In this document: in pieces, positions 1 through 12,561 of the stretch
How the letters are laid out: each line of letters begins with the position of its first letter
How positions within the stretch are numbered: the first letter of the stretch is position 1
NCBI GenBank assembly: GCA_019973155.2
Contig: BPQB01000010.1
Span: 372,001-436,000, forward strand
Direction of reading: 5' to 3'
DNA length: 64,000 nt
Source of the DNA: Phanerochaete sordida
Lineage: Eukaryota > Basidiomycota > Agaricomycetes > Polyporales > Phanerochaetaceae
Position numbers and translations under genes: made by a program
The notes under the pieces: model-generated
The model's database searches: none
The model's input: the letters and a program-made list of their open reading frames with translations, nothing else
What the model was told of the DNA's origin: nothing

Positions 1-144
1 CGTCATCCCTAGCTACGGAACATGTGAAATCACGACCGCGATCGGCGAGCCCTAGCCCGATCGCGTCTCTTCCTCCACGCTCGCCCTCCTCGGGCGTCGG
101 CATAGTCTAAATGTCCCTGACTCTCGCCCTCCGGAGGTGCAAAT

Positions 145-3100
145 TCAAAAAGAGAGCACGCTGAATAACCCCTGGGCCTCCTTCAACGTTCTCCCGAGCC
201 GCCGCCTCATCCTCTTTGACCGCGCCAGCCCGAGCTCGAAGGCGAGAGACTTGAGAACCCGGTCGTAGCCGTGGGACTTGCGCGAGAGCACGGCATGGAA
301 TGCGTGGGTGCCCAGCCTGCGCGTCGTCAGTCGCCGGGAACACCGTCGGCGAACAAGGCTAAATTGCTTACCACACTACGACGTTCCGTTCCGTGATGAA
401 CTGTCCGCCGACAGCGCGCGACACCCTTCCCTGCGCCTTGTTCCGCATCGTGCTATGGGTATATCGTATCATCTGGTGAATAGTACCTGCACGTGCGGTC
501 AGTACCCCGAGAACGCCGCTGAGCGATGGGACTGACTCAGCAGGAACGAAGCGTGTTTTTCGGCGTCGAGCTTCCAGCTGTGGATGTAGTGGTGCATCTT
601 CATGGCCGATATCAGGAAATTCTGATAGATATTTCTATGAACAGTGTCCGCGGTGTTCAAAGCAGGGTCGCTGAAGATTATATGGCTGGTAAATTGTGAA
701 AGCCTGACTGACTTCCGTAAGTGCACGAACCCCGAGTTTCACGGAGTGGATACTGACTGAAGCATCTTCTGAGTGAATCTGGCGCCAGGCCTTCGAGACC
801 GGTCCACTGTCAGTGAATCTGATAGGACTTCGGCGAGGGTTAGCGATCCGAAGGCGGCTGAAACAGGGCTAGTATGACGCACATGTATCGTTGTAGCGCG
901 AGTAGTCTTTCGACACTGACAGATCGCGCATATCAATCAACAGCCCGCACCACGGAAAGTCTGCAGAAGCAATCATCAGCCGAGGAAGGAGGGCACGCCG
1001 ACGCTGTGACGAGAGCCTACATCGCTGGGCTGGGTCAACAATGTTGCCGAGGGTCCCGTCCTCGAAGTTCGTCAGCGTCTTCTCCTTCGAGACGAAGCAG
1101 CCGTATTCTGGGTGGCCTGCGCTCGGTCAGCCTCCTTATTCACGCCAGGCGTGCACCGCGTACCTTTCTTCATGACGCTCAGGAACTGCTGGGCGTCTGT
1201 GAGGCTTGTCGTGATGTAGAGGTAGTCGTCGACGAGCCGCAGCAGGACCTGCTTGAGACATCAGCGAGGGCACGTTATATAAGGAGTCAGGCGTACGCTC
1301 TCCTGCTGGTCGGTGAACTTGAGCTTCCGCTTCTCGAGATCCCCATAGAAGAACGAGCAGAGGAGCGTCGACAAGACCGAGCCCTGCGGGATGCCGACGA
1401 CCTGCCTGTAATAATCACTCCCGATCTGCCCTCTGGTCAGCGTCAGACTCCCTCGACCTCCACCGTCCCCAGTACGAAAACGCACCTTGACGATGTTGTC
1501 GGTGATGTGCTGCTCGAGCTGCTCGAGGATCTCCGCGCGCGACACGGTCGGGTACGTGACCTGGTCCGCGAAGAGCACGTGCCGGAGCGCGTCCGCGAGC
1601 CGCGTCGCGTGCTGCAGGAAGTGCGGGTGGTCGTCGCCTGCGGGCATCGCGCGCTTCACGAAGCGGCGGTGTATGTGTCCTGTCGTGACGCCGACCTGGC
1701 CGTGGCGTTGGATGAGGTACGCGTCCTGGTAAATGGGCGATGCCGTTAGCGTATCCGAGAGCGAGGAGACGGATGGCGTACCTCGGATAGCACGTCACGC
1801 AGGATACTGAGCAACTTTGTCTGCTCGATAGTGTCGAAGCACGCCTGCACGTCGAGCTTGACGAAGTACAGCTTTGGACTGTGGCACATTTAGCAGGACG
1901 TCGGGACGTTCGTGGTCAGGACCTACAAGTTGCCATGTGGGTACTTCTGCGTCAGTCGCGCCTTGAACCCCTTCATCTTCATGTAGAGCTCGTTCGGACC
2001 GAGGACAGACGCGCCGAAGAGCGCGGCCCGCGTATTCTGCACGACACAACTTCAGGGTCAGCCAAGGACGACCACGACGATGGCGAACGCACCTTCTCGT
2101 ACTGCAGCACCAAGAATGCGGCTTTCAGAATCTGGTTGATGGACTGCGCGTATTGCCCGGTGCCCGTCTGTTGTGATATTCAGCTGGGCCAAGGACGCTG
2201 AGAAGGCACTCGCATACCTTCTTTCGCCGTAGATTGACAATAGGCCTCACCCCAGTCTCCTTCGGCAGCAGCCTGACAAACGAAAACCCCAACTTCCTCC
2301 GCCGCAAAATCTCCTCTGCGTCATGCTGCAGCCCATCGTCAGCCCACGTCCTGCAACACACTCGCCAGGAGCGCGCACCTGGCTCAGCTTCTGGAACGTC
2401 TCGCCGCAAAGCCGCTCGACGAGCGGGCGGCAGAGCGTCTCCCAGTCGTCGTGCCGGAAGTAGAGCACGCGGTTGCGGAACGCGCCGCTCTCGGTCACGT
2501 AGAAGTGCGCGCGGAGCAGCGGCAGCAGGAAGCCGTCGAAGAACCAGAACACGAAGTCCGCGAGCAGCGCCTGCCGCTTGAGCGCGTCGGACACCGCGAC
2601 GCGTGTCTGGCGCGGGGACACGCACGACGCGAGCCACGCGCAGTCGGACGTGCGCAGGCGCCGCAGGAGGTGGTGCAGCGTGAGCGTCTCGTAGCGGCGC
2701 AGCGCGATGAAGGTGCGGATGTCTGCACGGGTGTCAGCGCACGACGCAGTGGATGGAGCAGAGAGGCCGCGTACGCTTCGTGATGAGCTTGAAGTTGTAC
2801 TCTGAGCCCCAGAATGCCATGGGTATGACGGTCTTGGTAACGATGACCGCGAAGCGGAAGACCTCGGCGTAGCTGCACATAAACTCGGCGAAGCGTGGCT
2901 TCTGCCGCACCTGCGCCGTGGTGAACGAGACCCCGGCTGCGACGATGGAGCGCCCTTCAGAGTCGACAGAGATTTCGTTGCTGGGCCATGGTGGCTGTGT
3001 CTGGAGAGCTTGCGAGTGCGTCTCGGACATCATCTCCTGTGAGCATCGTCAGAAATAATCCGGGCTTGAGGTTAGATACTCACAAGGATTACTGATTCGT

Positions 3101-4594
3101 TGAGTGGCTCATGTTCCTTCGCTCTCAGCTAGCGCACCAGTCAAGTTATTGTTTTGTCAACGGGCATAGTATGTCGCTCACTTTCGTCGGACACATCTTA
3201 TCGAGGAGAGCCTTGTAGCCGCATTTGCTATGCCTCCAGATCGTCCTCTCTACGAGAACCACAGCATCTTTCAAACGCTTCGGGGTCTTGCAAGGACCCA
3301 ATGCCTAGAGCAACATTATACGCATCAATATCCACACATCAGGGCGCATATATCCACCTCACCTTGATCTGCGCCTCTCGGTCGGCGTCCGAGACATTAT
3401 ATGTAGCCTCTCTGCCTTGCGTCTGGGCCACAAATGGATTGGGGAGGCCATATTGTCGCGGGAAAATGTACTTGGCGGTGTGCCGCGCTTTCTCAAGCTG
3501 CTTTCTGAGATCGAACTGGGTGGGATCACTTGAGGGATATAGAGCGTCGACCTTATTGAATACGTCTTATGTCGAAGATTTGAGCCCAGTCGACGGACAG
3601 CAGACAGCAGACTTACGATGCTTGGGCAGGCCAAAGGCAATGCGTTCCGGGCGCGTCGAGCGGGTGGGTCGGCTGAAGAAGAGTCGTGCTCTGGAGATTG
3701 GAATGTCCGCTGGCGTTCGCTTCTCTACGCCGGAATCTGTCGCTTTATTTCCCAAAACATGCTTGGTCGTGGCTTGGTCGAGCTTCAAGCGCTTGGCAGG
3801 TCTCTCGTCTGGATGTGGCTGGGCGGAGCGCTTCCGTCCGCCATCTGCGGTCTCGTGTGCGGGATCGTTTGCCACATCTCGCGTAAGACCCTCTGGTAGC
3901 TTCATGTTCATGATGGGCTCTCCAGTGAGCTGACAGTAGCAGTCATTCGGAAGGCCGATGAACAGGGAGGTCTCTGTGAGAAGATGAAAGATGATATCGG
4001 TTCCCAGTCTGCAGTTCGGTCACTTCCTTGCGTATGGTAGATGGTTATTCGAAGCCATACCGTTCATACAAAGCAATCCACTCTGACGCTTCAAAGACGG
4101 TGGTCATCGTGTTGATGAAGTAGTTCTCTAAGGGTGGACCAATAGGGCCAGAATGACCTCGCCGGCCAGGATTCTGGGCAGCTCACTGTGAGAATTTCGG
4201 CGGATGCATGAACGCTTGGCTAGGCTCACAAGTCGGTATCCTGCAGTCATCACGTTGCCTCCGCTCGGCTTGGTCAACAGCTTAATCTGTGCCCGTTCCA
4301 CGACCTAAAGGCGCGTTCCATCACGTCTGCTGCGCGGCACAGACTACGACATACCTCACGGAGGTGGCCCATGCCTGGCGCCACCTTCATGGACCTGCTG
4401 ACGGGGCGGTCTCCTCTGCTCGCGACGAGGCATGTTTGGAGTAGCCTGCGATAGGCACGGGAGTCCGTCTCGTGAAATAAGCCAAGTTGGCCCGACTCGA
4501 GCGCGACGGCCCCCTCGAGGTACTCGCCGAGCGTGTCGACGATCGGATAATAGGAGCGCAGGATCTGCAGGGGCAGGGCGGACGACGAGCCCAT
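145..4594 (-). CDS. TERT: Telomerase reverse transcriptase catalytic subunit, multi-exon, complete
   Basis: Adds telomeric repeats to chromosome ends using an RNA template; nuclear. Order along the minus strand: N-terminal TERT segments LRSYYPIVDTLGEYL and DSRAYRRLLQTCLVA (about 4480-4570); RNA-binding region IFPRQYGLPNPF (about 3420-3460) and IPMAFWGSEYNF (about 2790-2830); motif T FWFFDGFLLPLLRAHFYVTE (about 2490-2555); motif 1 VRLLPKETGVRPIVNLRRK (about 2225-2280); motif A LYFVKLDVQACFDTI with the first catalytic Asp (about 1830-1875); motif B' GIPQGSVLSTLLCSFFYGDL (about 1335-1400); motif C LLRLVDDYLYIT with the Asp pair at 1225-1233; motif D/E GCFVSKEKTLTNFED and FPWCGLLID (about 925-1095). 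The thumb extension (DSLTVDRSRRPGARF, DTVHRNIYQNFL) runs to a stop at 145-147. The start at 4594 places the conserved N-terminus directly after Met. All three catalytic aspartates are present, so it looks functional. The exact exon borders were not all resolved. Confidence 0.93.
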
Positions 4595-5376
4595 TCCGGG
4601 CGAAACCCCGAGGAAATAGGACAGAAATCGGCCGGAAATTCGAGAATGGCGGTTCCGCGGCGGGAGGAACGGTCGAGAGCGAACCCAAAGAGGCGCGCAC
4701 CCGCCTCCCGCCCCTTGTCACGGCGTTCTTGATCGTGTGACATAACGCGGCGGTGACAGGGCTCTGCGTAAGCGCCGCGGCCTGGTGTTTGCTTCCGCCG
4801 TCGACGGCTCAGGTTTCGATCTCGGCCTGAGTAAGTCCCCCAGGCCGCCAGGGGCGGTCCAGGCCTGCTGCTACACCTCACAAAAGCTCGGAAAACGGGC
4901 AGGAAACAACAGCGTGTCATGTTCGAGTGTACCAGCGGTCGCAGACAGGCATCGCCTCCGACCCGCCACAGACTCCTGGCCCTCTGATACTCAAGGCGCC
5001 GGAAAAAATGCGTAGAATGCATGGTATGTGTCGTAAAATCTTCACCGCATTCACTCGCTAAGAATGCTCGGCAGCGGGAGTAAATGGGCTGACTTCCCAA
5101 CCGCGCGGCAACCAGGCATCGCCCTGGACGGGGCGGAGGTGGCGCATACAGCGGAAAGAGTCCGCGTGCCCCTTGTCCGACTGCCGTGACTAAGTGTTAC
5201 GTCGATCGCGTCGAGTGATCGGTCTGGCTCGGTCCTTGAGTCCCGTCCGCCCGACCGATCTCTGACGCAGAAAAAATTCGCCGCTGCTCGCCTGGTGCGT
5301 TCGGATTTAAATGCAATGCCCCAGCGGGCGGGCGGGGAACCTATCCTACCCCCACCTTCCACGCCTGCGAGCAACC
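4595..5376. promoter_or_regulatory. Intergenic region between divergent TERT and MFS genes
   Basis: About 780 bases separating two divergently transcribed genes, so it should hold both promoters and 5' leaders. An AT-rich patch (TTTAAAT near 5305-5311) lies about 70 bases before the MFS start and could be a TATA-like element. I saw no convincing gene here. Confidence 0.4.
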
Positions 5377-7495
5377 ATGTCGCAGAACCAGCTCCAGACT
5401 CTGTCTCAGCGCAAGAAGTACTTTCTCTTGGTGCTCTTCTGCTTTGTACAGTTCCTCGATGCATTCAATTTCAGTGCATTATTCGCCGCACTCCCTCGCA
5501 TCCAGGAGGATCTGGACATGAATGCGGGAGAGACGACCTGGATCATCAGTGCGTTCCAGCTCACATTTGCCTCCTTCCTGCTTCTTAGTGGGCGACTTAG
5601 CGACGTGACCAATCCGAGTACGTATACGCCTTCTCGCCGCGCTGTTCTCGCTGAACCTACACTTGATGCGCAGAGTACACCTTCGTGATAGCCACAGCTG
5701 GTATCGGGTGCATTTCGATCGTGACCGGCTTCCTCGACCTCAAGATCCCGTTCATCGTCCTCCGCGCCGTTGCGGGCATCAGTGAGTGCCGCGTCCCTCG
5801 ACAGTTTACGGCTCAATCTGACTGTGATGTTATTCAGTGGGTGCCATGACTATCCCTTCGGCACTGACGCTGCTCGTGAACATCTTTCCCGAGCCACATG
5901 AGCAAGCGCAAGCCATCGGGGCCTTCGGTGGCTCCGGTGGTGTCGGTAACGGTAAGCTTTCCTTGCAGGCATCATTACGTCCTCGAGTTTCCTGACACAT
6001 GTGCCCAACAGTCATTGGCCTGCTTGTGGGCGCGATATTTGTCAAGCTGGCGTCCTGGCGCTGGATCTTCTGGTTTATCTCCATCATCGCCATCCCGATT
6101 GCCATTCTCTCCGCGATGTTCATTCCGCCACAGCGCCACGACGACGAGCCTCTCAATCAGCCGACCGTCCTGCAAAAGATCAATAGCCTCGACCTGGGCG
6201 GCATCTCCCTGCTGACCGGTGCGTCTAAGTTTTTTGAAAGCTCCGTGCCGCTTATTGACCCTCCGAGCAGTGTCGGTCATCCTCTTTATCTTCGCACTCA
6301 CGGAGGGCTCGGCAGGCACCTGGGTCAGCGTCAAGGTCCTGCTTCCCCTCGTGCTGTCCATTTTCCTCATGATTGGCTTTTTCGTCTGGGAGCGGATCAT
6401 CCCCTCGCATATCGCTGCCATGTAAGCTTTAGGGCCGGTCCTCTCTGAAGGCAGTCCGCTTACCATGATCTCTCGTTAACAGCCCTCCGCGCACGTGGTT
6501 CTACCGCAACTTTGCCGTTCTCTTTGCGGTTGCTTTGCTTCCGTATCTGTGGTTCACGACCATGTTTGACGTGAACATGATCCTGTGGCAGGAGGTCTAC
6601 GGCTGGAACAGCCTGATCTGCGCGCTTCGCATGTTCGTGTCTCCTGCCCTCCTCCGCGTGTACATCTGCTGACGGGCTCCACAGGATACCCAGCGGCGTT
6701 GTGACGTTCTGCATGGCCCTCACCGGTCCTCTCGCCCGGCGCATCAGCCCCAAGTGGATCATCCTCACCGGCATGGGCCTCATGATCGTCGCGAACATCC
6801 TCTTCGCGTACGCCGACGGCCCCGCGCGCTACTGGCCGCTCGCGCTCCCCGCGATCGTGCTCGGCGACGCGGGCGCGATGCTCGCGTACACGCACGCGAA
6901 CATCGCGATCTTCGAGGCGACGCCCGCGCGCGTCGCGGGCACCGTCGGCGCGCTCTTCAACGGCGCGCTCCAGCTCGGCAGCGCCGTCGGCGTCGCGGCC
7001 GTCACGAGCATCGAGACGAGCGTCGAGCGCGCGCACGGCGGCTTCACGGGCTACGCCGGCCGCGCCGCCGCGTGGTGGTTCCTCGTCGGCATCGTCGCGC
7101 TCGAGGCGGTCGCCGTCGCGGTCTTCTACCGCACGGGCCTTGCGCCCGCCGAGGTCGCGGCTGAGACCGACGTTTGCGAGAAGCCTGCGCAGAAGGTCTC
7201 CGCTGAGCCTGTCACGCCCTCGGAGACGCAGAAGCTGCAGCGCTCGTTCAGCTACTTCAGCTCGTCCGAGCCGACGCCCGTCGGCACGCCTGCGTCAGAG
7301 AAGACTCTGGGCGAGATGGGCTTCGTGCCTGGCAAGCAGTCTCGAGTGACCACGCCTGCTGCTGAGTTCGATTCCCTTTCACTTCCCCCACGAGTCCACC
7401 TGAGCCGCACGTCGAGCGAGGCAACTCTGCACGAACACACTGAGCGCGTCAAAACTCCGCTCAATCTCGACAGCGTTGTCGAGAAGATCGTATGA
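5377..7495 (+). CDS. Major facilitator superfamily multidrug-type transporter (DHA2-like)
   Basis: Polytopic membrane transporter, probably a proton-driven exporter of small molecules at the plasma membrane or vacuole. The start at 5377 gives MSQNQLQTLSQRKKYF, followed by TM1 LLVLFCFVQFLDAFNFSALF. The MFS signature follows TM2 as LLLSGRLSDV. Later exons read ISIVTGFLDLKIPFIVLRAV, GAMTIPSALTLLVNIFPEP, GGSGGVGNVIGLLVGAIFV, WRWIFWFISIIAIPIAIL and, after 6700, a long last exon with several further TM helices (WIILTGMGLMIVANILFAY, WWFLVGIVALEAVAVAVFY). The GGSGGVGN..GLLVGA stretch resembles motif C of drug:H+ antiporters. The C-terminal tail of about 100 residues is Ser/Thr/Pro-rich and probably cytosolic. 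At least six introns of about 50-60 nt. The substrate cannot be read from the sequence. Confidence 0.85.
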
Positions 7496-7812
7496 GCCAC
7501 CGTTTTCATCTTTCCAATGCATGACCCGCCATGATCCCATGCACATCGTCCGCCTTTCCATTTCCTAGATCTTCAAGGGTTTTACGCAATCTTTCCGCTT
7601 GTCTAGACGACATTTGAGTTCTCGCACATCATTATTTGTACACAAGGGCATTTCTTGTTACACGTCGATAGACCAGACGTTGTCAGTAGTAGTTACATGA
7701 ATTGGAGATGCATTAGTCAGAGCACCGATAGCAAGAAGGATTGATGGGAGAAATCGACAGCTGTTCGCCCCACGACAGCAAAGCGGTGGAATCCGGGTAT
7801 GAGCGGCACTGA
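7496..7812. other. Short convergent gap between MFS and TPR genes
   Basis: About 315 bases between two genes pointing towards each other. It should hold both 3' UTRs. No reading frame of interest was seen. Confidence 0.4.
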
Positions 7813-8823
7813 CTATGCCTGAGTAGCAGGTGAGGATATCTCGATAATGTCCTCCTCGTCATTCTCGACGCCCTTGCCCTTGCTCTCGCGGTTGAGGAAG
7901 CCTAACGCAGCGTAAGTCGGATATCGCGATGTCCTCGTATGGCACTCACCCTTGAACTTCTTGTTGTGCTTCTTCTCGCGCTCCTTGTCAAGAGCACGGA
8001 GCCTAGCAAGCTCAGCTTCGATGGAAGGTTTGTCTGTCCGCGTGTATGTCAGAGCATGAGACGCGACGTGAATCTGAGTTACTCGCCTGTGCCATCGGTT
8101 TTGAGGAGATCCTCCAGGATCTTCTCTGCCTTCTCGAAATAGCCCTGCTCGCCGAGAGCCTTCGCCTTTCTGAATAGCGCCTTCGTGTTCTTGTCGTTCT
8201 TCTTCAGTGCCTACGCCAATTAGGTGAGAGTGTCAGTCTCGCGACGCCACCAGGGAACAAAGCTGCCCTCACCTTGTCCGCGGTCTCGACAGCACGCTTC
8301 CAGCTGCCTTTCTTGATATGGCATGCACTCATATTCGAGTATATCTTCTCCAGCATCTCATCGGCCTGCTCAAGAGGTGAGTAGGGGTACGTTGTGTGCA
8401 TTTATGCAGCGAGCGCACCTCAGTCTTCGGTTTGGGCTCGTTGGAGGCCTGGTCCATGGGCCCTGCTGGCATCGCCGCTGCGGCATTCCTGCAGTGCACA
8501 TGTCAGAATCCATATTCTGAGGCCGCGTCAGACGCGACTCACTTGTTGATGCCCTCGAGGTAAAGCAGGGACTGGTAGGTTAAGTTGCTTGAGATGAGAT
8601 TGATTGTTCGTCTGGCAGCCCAGAACAGATCGTTACCTCATGGTACGCCCTAAGAGCTAATCAACACGTCAGTCCAGCTGTTCGCCGTGCATCCTAGTAA
8701 CCGCAAACGCGGGTGGCGTGCCCTACCATTCACGACCTCGCCAGCCTTGAACGCCTGGTCGCCCACATCCTTCTTCTGCTTCGCAATCGCAAGCTTCTGC
8801 TGGGTCTCTTCCTCGCTGCTCAT
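7813..8823 (-). CDS. Small TPR-repeat protein, co-chaperone-like
   Basis: Begins MSSEEETQQKLAIAKQKKDV at 8823 and ends DIIEISSPATQA with a stop at 7813-7815. The spliced translation shows two to three tetratricopeptide repeats: DQAFKAGEVVNGALRAYHEA; ADEMLEKIYSNMSACHIKKG followed by SWKRAVETADKV; then NTKALFRKAKALGEQGYFEK followed by AEKILEDLL. This matches the TPR block of Hsp90 co-chaperones and immunophilins, without an isomerase domain. A charged tail (LDKEREKKHNKKFKGFLN, then an acidic end) follows. About five short introns. By family it should bind chaperone C-termini or act as an adaptor; the client is unknown. Divergent from the small gene at 9045, with about 220 bases between starts. 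Confidence 0.8.
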
Positions 8824-9044
8824 CGTGTGTCGCGCTCAGTGGTGGTACAGGTCCAAGGTCAAGTGCAGAGTCCAAGCACGCGCAAGTGGCGGTGAGGTCC
8901 CAATATGCGGGCGCCTCCACCGAAGCCTCGAGCACCGGGCGCCAAAGCCCCGCGCTGGGCATCCCGAGCGGCGGCGCGCACGCTCTCGCACATCCACCAC
9001 CACCCACACACCCATCCACCCGCCTGCACGGAGCCGGACGCACC

Positions 9045-9338
9045 ATGGCACTGTGGTCCTCTGTTTTCGGCTTCTCGCTCTTCGGCCTCGCGACGCGCTT
9101 CGGCCAGCTCGGCATCCAGAAGCGCAACCTCTTCGAGAGTGAGTCGTCCCGTCCTCGTGCGCCGCGGCCGGGCTGACGCGGGCGCGCTGCAGACATGGGC
9201 GGACACGCCATCGCGATGGTGACTTTCGGCTTTGCAGGATACTGGGCGCACGACTGGGAGGTGCGCTCGGGCGAGATGATCAAGGAGAAGCGTGCGGAGA
9301 TCGCTGCGCGGAGAGGCATCAAGGTCGAGGACCTCTAA
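9045..9338 (+). CDS. Small two-TM mitochondrial complex I-type subunit (fungal 14 kDa-like)
   Basis: Two exons, 9045-9138 and 9193-9338, join in phase to give 79 residues starting MALWSSVFGFSLFGLATRF and ending KRGIKVEDL-like (ARRGIKVEDL). Two short hydrophobic stretches (FGFSLFGLATRFGQLGI and AIAMVTFGFAGYWAHDW) flank a charged loop, and a Lys/Glu/Arg-rich helix closes the protein. The pattern G(F/L)xxRFxQLGI..R..F...GYWxxxxExR resembles the fungal 14 kDa accessory subunit of NADH:ubiquinone oxidoreductase as I remember that family; this is recall, not an alignment. No cleavable targeting peptide is obvious, as is common for such subunits. Alternative: another small inner-membrane protein. 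Confidence 0.6.
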
Positions 9339-10883
9339 ATGTCGAAAGTCGAGCGAGCGAGGCTGAATGCGCCAGACTGTACGTCCCTTGAGTCTGCTCC
9401 TCTGTAACTGGTCTGATGCGAGCTTTAGAGTGCTGTTCTTGGTATGCTTAGAGAGCGTGCCTAGAGAGCGAACCAGGGCTCTTCCGAGAGCACCCAGAAG
9501 ACGCCTTCGTATCCTCCTTCGATACCTGCTATAAGGAAATGGGAATAATATTGCTCTTAAAGGCTCCTGGATATTGGTGTGTCACGGACAGGTGCAGCTC
9601 GTTGCTCAAAACCAGCCAAAGCGCACGTCTTGCCAAGAAACCCAGGGACTTCAGGACTTGCACGACGCTTTCCAGCCAACTGAGGTTCATGGACCTATGC
9701 TACGCTGGGCGAAACTCTCGCAGATGCGGGCCTCACCTCTAACACTCCCGCCGCGAACTCTCACCTTAGCACCACGAATCCGTGCCGCATTCTCTTCTAG
9801 CCCAACCAATCACAAGCGACAGAAAGCAACATGCATTCGTCCGCGGGCCAATAAAGACAGTGGTGTTACGCCGGGTCTACCGAGGTGTAAGCCGAGGCAC
9901 AAATCCAATCCAGAACGAGCGTAGTGAGTATTCACAAGAACGGCAAGCGTACGAAAATATACAACAAGGTGGGCAGAAGGAGAAGGCAGGCAAGGAGCCG
10001 CGGGCTCGTTCGCTCGGCGAAGGTCGAAATGCATAGGTGTGGCGAAGGGCAGCTCTACTTTTGGGTGAAAGAGAAAGTCAGTAGGCGAAGAGCTGGTGAA
10101 AAGCAGGCGGTAGAAAAGGAAAAGAGACAGCGAGCACTTGGGGAGGGGGTAGGAGATGGCGGAGAATGTACACACAAAGAGTACATCGATAGTACAAGGT
10201 ACAACGGCGGACGCCGTGGGAATAACGGAGAGCACTGTGCTGCGGAGCAGCAGGGTGTGAATTAACGGCAGGAATAGGAAGGGTGGATGGAGACGAGGAC
10301 GAGACGAGATAGAGCAAAGAGAAAATGGGGGAGCAACCAAGGAAAGACTTGAGGGTTATCTGTACACGAAACGAACCAAGGAAAGTGAGACGAGAAGCAG
10401 CGCCGCGCGTAAGGCGGGCGAATCCAGGGTGCCTTGAGAAATCTTGAGATATAACCAAACCGAAGGAAGGTGGACGGGACCTGGGCGGCCCCTGACGGAG
10501 TTTAACGGAGCACTGGGAGAGAAGCAGGGGTGTCGAAGGAGCGGGGCGCCATGACCGTGTCTGTGTGAGGTCTTAACCAAACAAGACGTTGTAGGCAAAG
10601 TGACAGCCGTGGCGGACCGTCGGTTGCCTGGGTGGCAGGAACCTGATCGGTGTCGAAGAGACGTTCAGAATGAGCGTGAGTGAAAGAACATGAAGCAAGA
10701 TGCGTCAGAGACTGGGCGAATGTGGCAATGTCGAGGCTTGAATGTGATTGAAGAACTGTCCGTGGGTGCGAGAATTGCTGAAGCATTGAGATATACCGAG
10801 TGACCAAGCGCGGATGTGACCATCAAGCTCATTTCCGCCTGCGGAGCAGACGGAGCAAGCGCCAGGCCAGTGAGGCAGCGCGC
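9339..10883. other. 1.5 kb without a recognisable gene
   Basis: Lies between the 3' ends of the small complex I-type gene (plus) and the Ser/Pro-rich gene (minus). The part from about 9940 to 10500 is purine-rich on the plus strand. Short open frames occur on both strands, but none shows a conserved motif, plausible splicing or codon bias. Long 3' UTRs are the simplest explanation. Confidence 0.35.
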
Positions 10884-12561
10884 TCAGTGTAGCTGGAATG
10901 CGCTGCCCAGACCTTCGCCAGAGCCGCCATTCTCTCCCTGGGAGGGCGAGAGACTATCGAAGGAGATCTTCCGCGCAAGAGGGGCGCGAGGAAGAGGGGC
11001 GGTCTGGCGGCTGCGACGAGAGGACCTGTGCCCGGAGGGCGTCACCGGGGGAATGGAAGTCAGGTTGTACGGGCTGGCGGGGACGGCGTGATAGACAGCT
11101 GGCGAAGCAGGACGCCTCGGATAGGCACTGGCACCAGAGTGTGAACGAGTGGCGACCGGTGACTGGGGCGTACGCTGGGGGTTGGGCAGCTCGGGACCAA
11201 GAATGCTGGGGTTGCGTTGCAGGTTGGCCCGAGGCTTGGAAGCGCGGCCTTGTGACTGACTGCTGCCCTGGACGGCAGGCGTCGTCTTCGTCGGTACCTT
11301 AGACGGCGTCTTGGGGGCAATCCGCTGCCTCTTGTTGGAAGAGGGAGGGGGCGAGGCCAGCGGAGATTCCAGGGTCGGGGAAGCTACCTTACGCCGAGCC
11401 CTCTTCGCGTTCTGATTACGCAACTTCTCTTCTTCGTCAGAAGAAGTAGCATCCGACTGTCGAGCGTTGAAGTCGATGCTCATGGCGACAGACTCCATGC
11501 TGTTGCGCGAGCTGCCGAAAGACGGTGCTCGCTTCAGGCTGGTCGGCCCAGTGGCAGTGTCAGGGCGCCGGACGCGGCGAGTCGCTACCACCAGGGGCTG
11601 ATCCGACTCGCTGGACATGGAAGAGACGGAGTTGCGGAAAGCGGACGGCCTGACATCAGAGATACCAGAGTTGAGGGTCATCGAACTCGGTGTGGACGGC
11701 ATGAGGGAAGGAGGGCCGCGGGTAGGAGATGAAGGGAGTGCGTAGTGGCTGTACGGGGGGCTAGTGAGAATGCGTTCCGTCTTTTGCAGACGGCGGGAAA
11801 GGCTGCCGCTTATCGTCAGCAAGCCTCAAAGCGCGGGGGAAAAGATAGACCGACCGAGTGATGTTCGAATTGTCCTGGAGATTGGTCTTAGCTGGTTGCA
11901 TGAAATCCATACTTGACTGCCTATACAAGGGTCGCTTAAGACCTATGTTGGTCGTCTGCTGCAGCGGCGCATCGTCAGTGCTATCTTCCTCGGCGATGGT
12001 GTCGCTGCCGGATCCATTGTCGCAGGACTCCTTGGCACGGACACGAGCCAATTCAACGATCTTAGCGCGCGTCGCCCGCATGGAGTGCTGCCAGTTGTTG
12101 CCCTTTGCATCAGCCACGCCTCGCGCGATCTTGTCGAGCAGGTTAGACGGGGGGACGGGGCCGTTGAAGGGGGTAAGCAGGTGCGAAGGCAACGCGTCAA
12201 GAGTCTGTGAGCACGGCAGGGCAGGCGGAAGCGTGGCGGTGCGGAGAAAACGCGGCGCGACACGGTCAGCACACCTGTGTAGCTCGCGACACGTCGTGAA
12301 GCGACGCACCCTTTGCAATAGACGGGTCTGCTCCGGCTTCCACTCAGGCTCGATCTCATTCGCGTCGAAGTTCGAGCTGTTCCAGCTGTCCGTGCTGTAC
12401 CTGTTCGTGTTTGTGTTGAACATGGGCAGTGGCTCGGCGCGTCTGGTGGGGGTGTGCGGCGTGGATCCGGAGCCCGAGATGCGGATATTCATCTCACGGG
12501 AGCGACGAGGAAGAGAAAGCGCAGAGAGCGGCGCAGCGGTGGCTGACGGCCGACCGTGCAT
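10884..12561 (-). CDS. Disordered Ser/Pro-rich, probably nuclear protein of unknown function
   Basis: Start taken at 12561 (MHGRPSATAAPLSALSLPRR); a second Met (MNIRISGSGSTPHT) could also serve. The only ordered-looking part is near the N-terminus: EPEWKPEQTRLLQR, an intron, then TLDALPSHLLTPFNGPVPPS, NLLDKIARGVADAKGNNWQ and HSMRATRAKIVELARVRAKE. A second intron (GTCGGT..AAG near 11812-11860) joins NSNITR to GSLSRRLQKTERILTSPPYS in phase. The remaining 300 residues are low complexity with many SP/TP sites, a basic patch (QNAKRARRKVASPTLESPL) and SNKRQRIAPKTPSKVPTKTT, suggesting nuclear location and cyclin-dependent kinase phosphorylation. I recognise no named family. Confidence 0.7.

Noticed and set aside
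874..1749. Plus-strand open frame of 291 codons
   Set aside because: Lies antisense to the TERT motif A-E exons; no motifs of its own, and high GC keeps it open.
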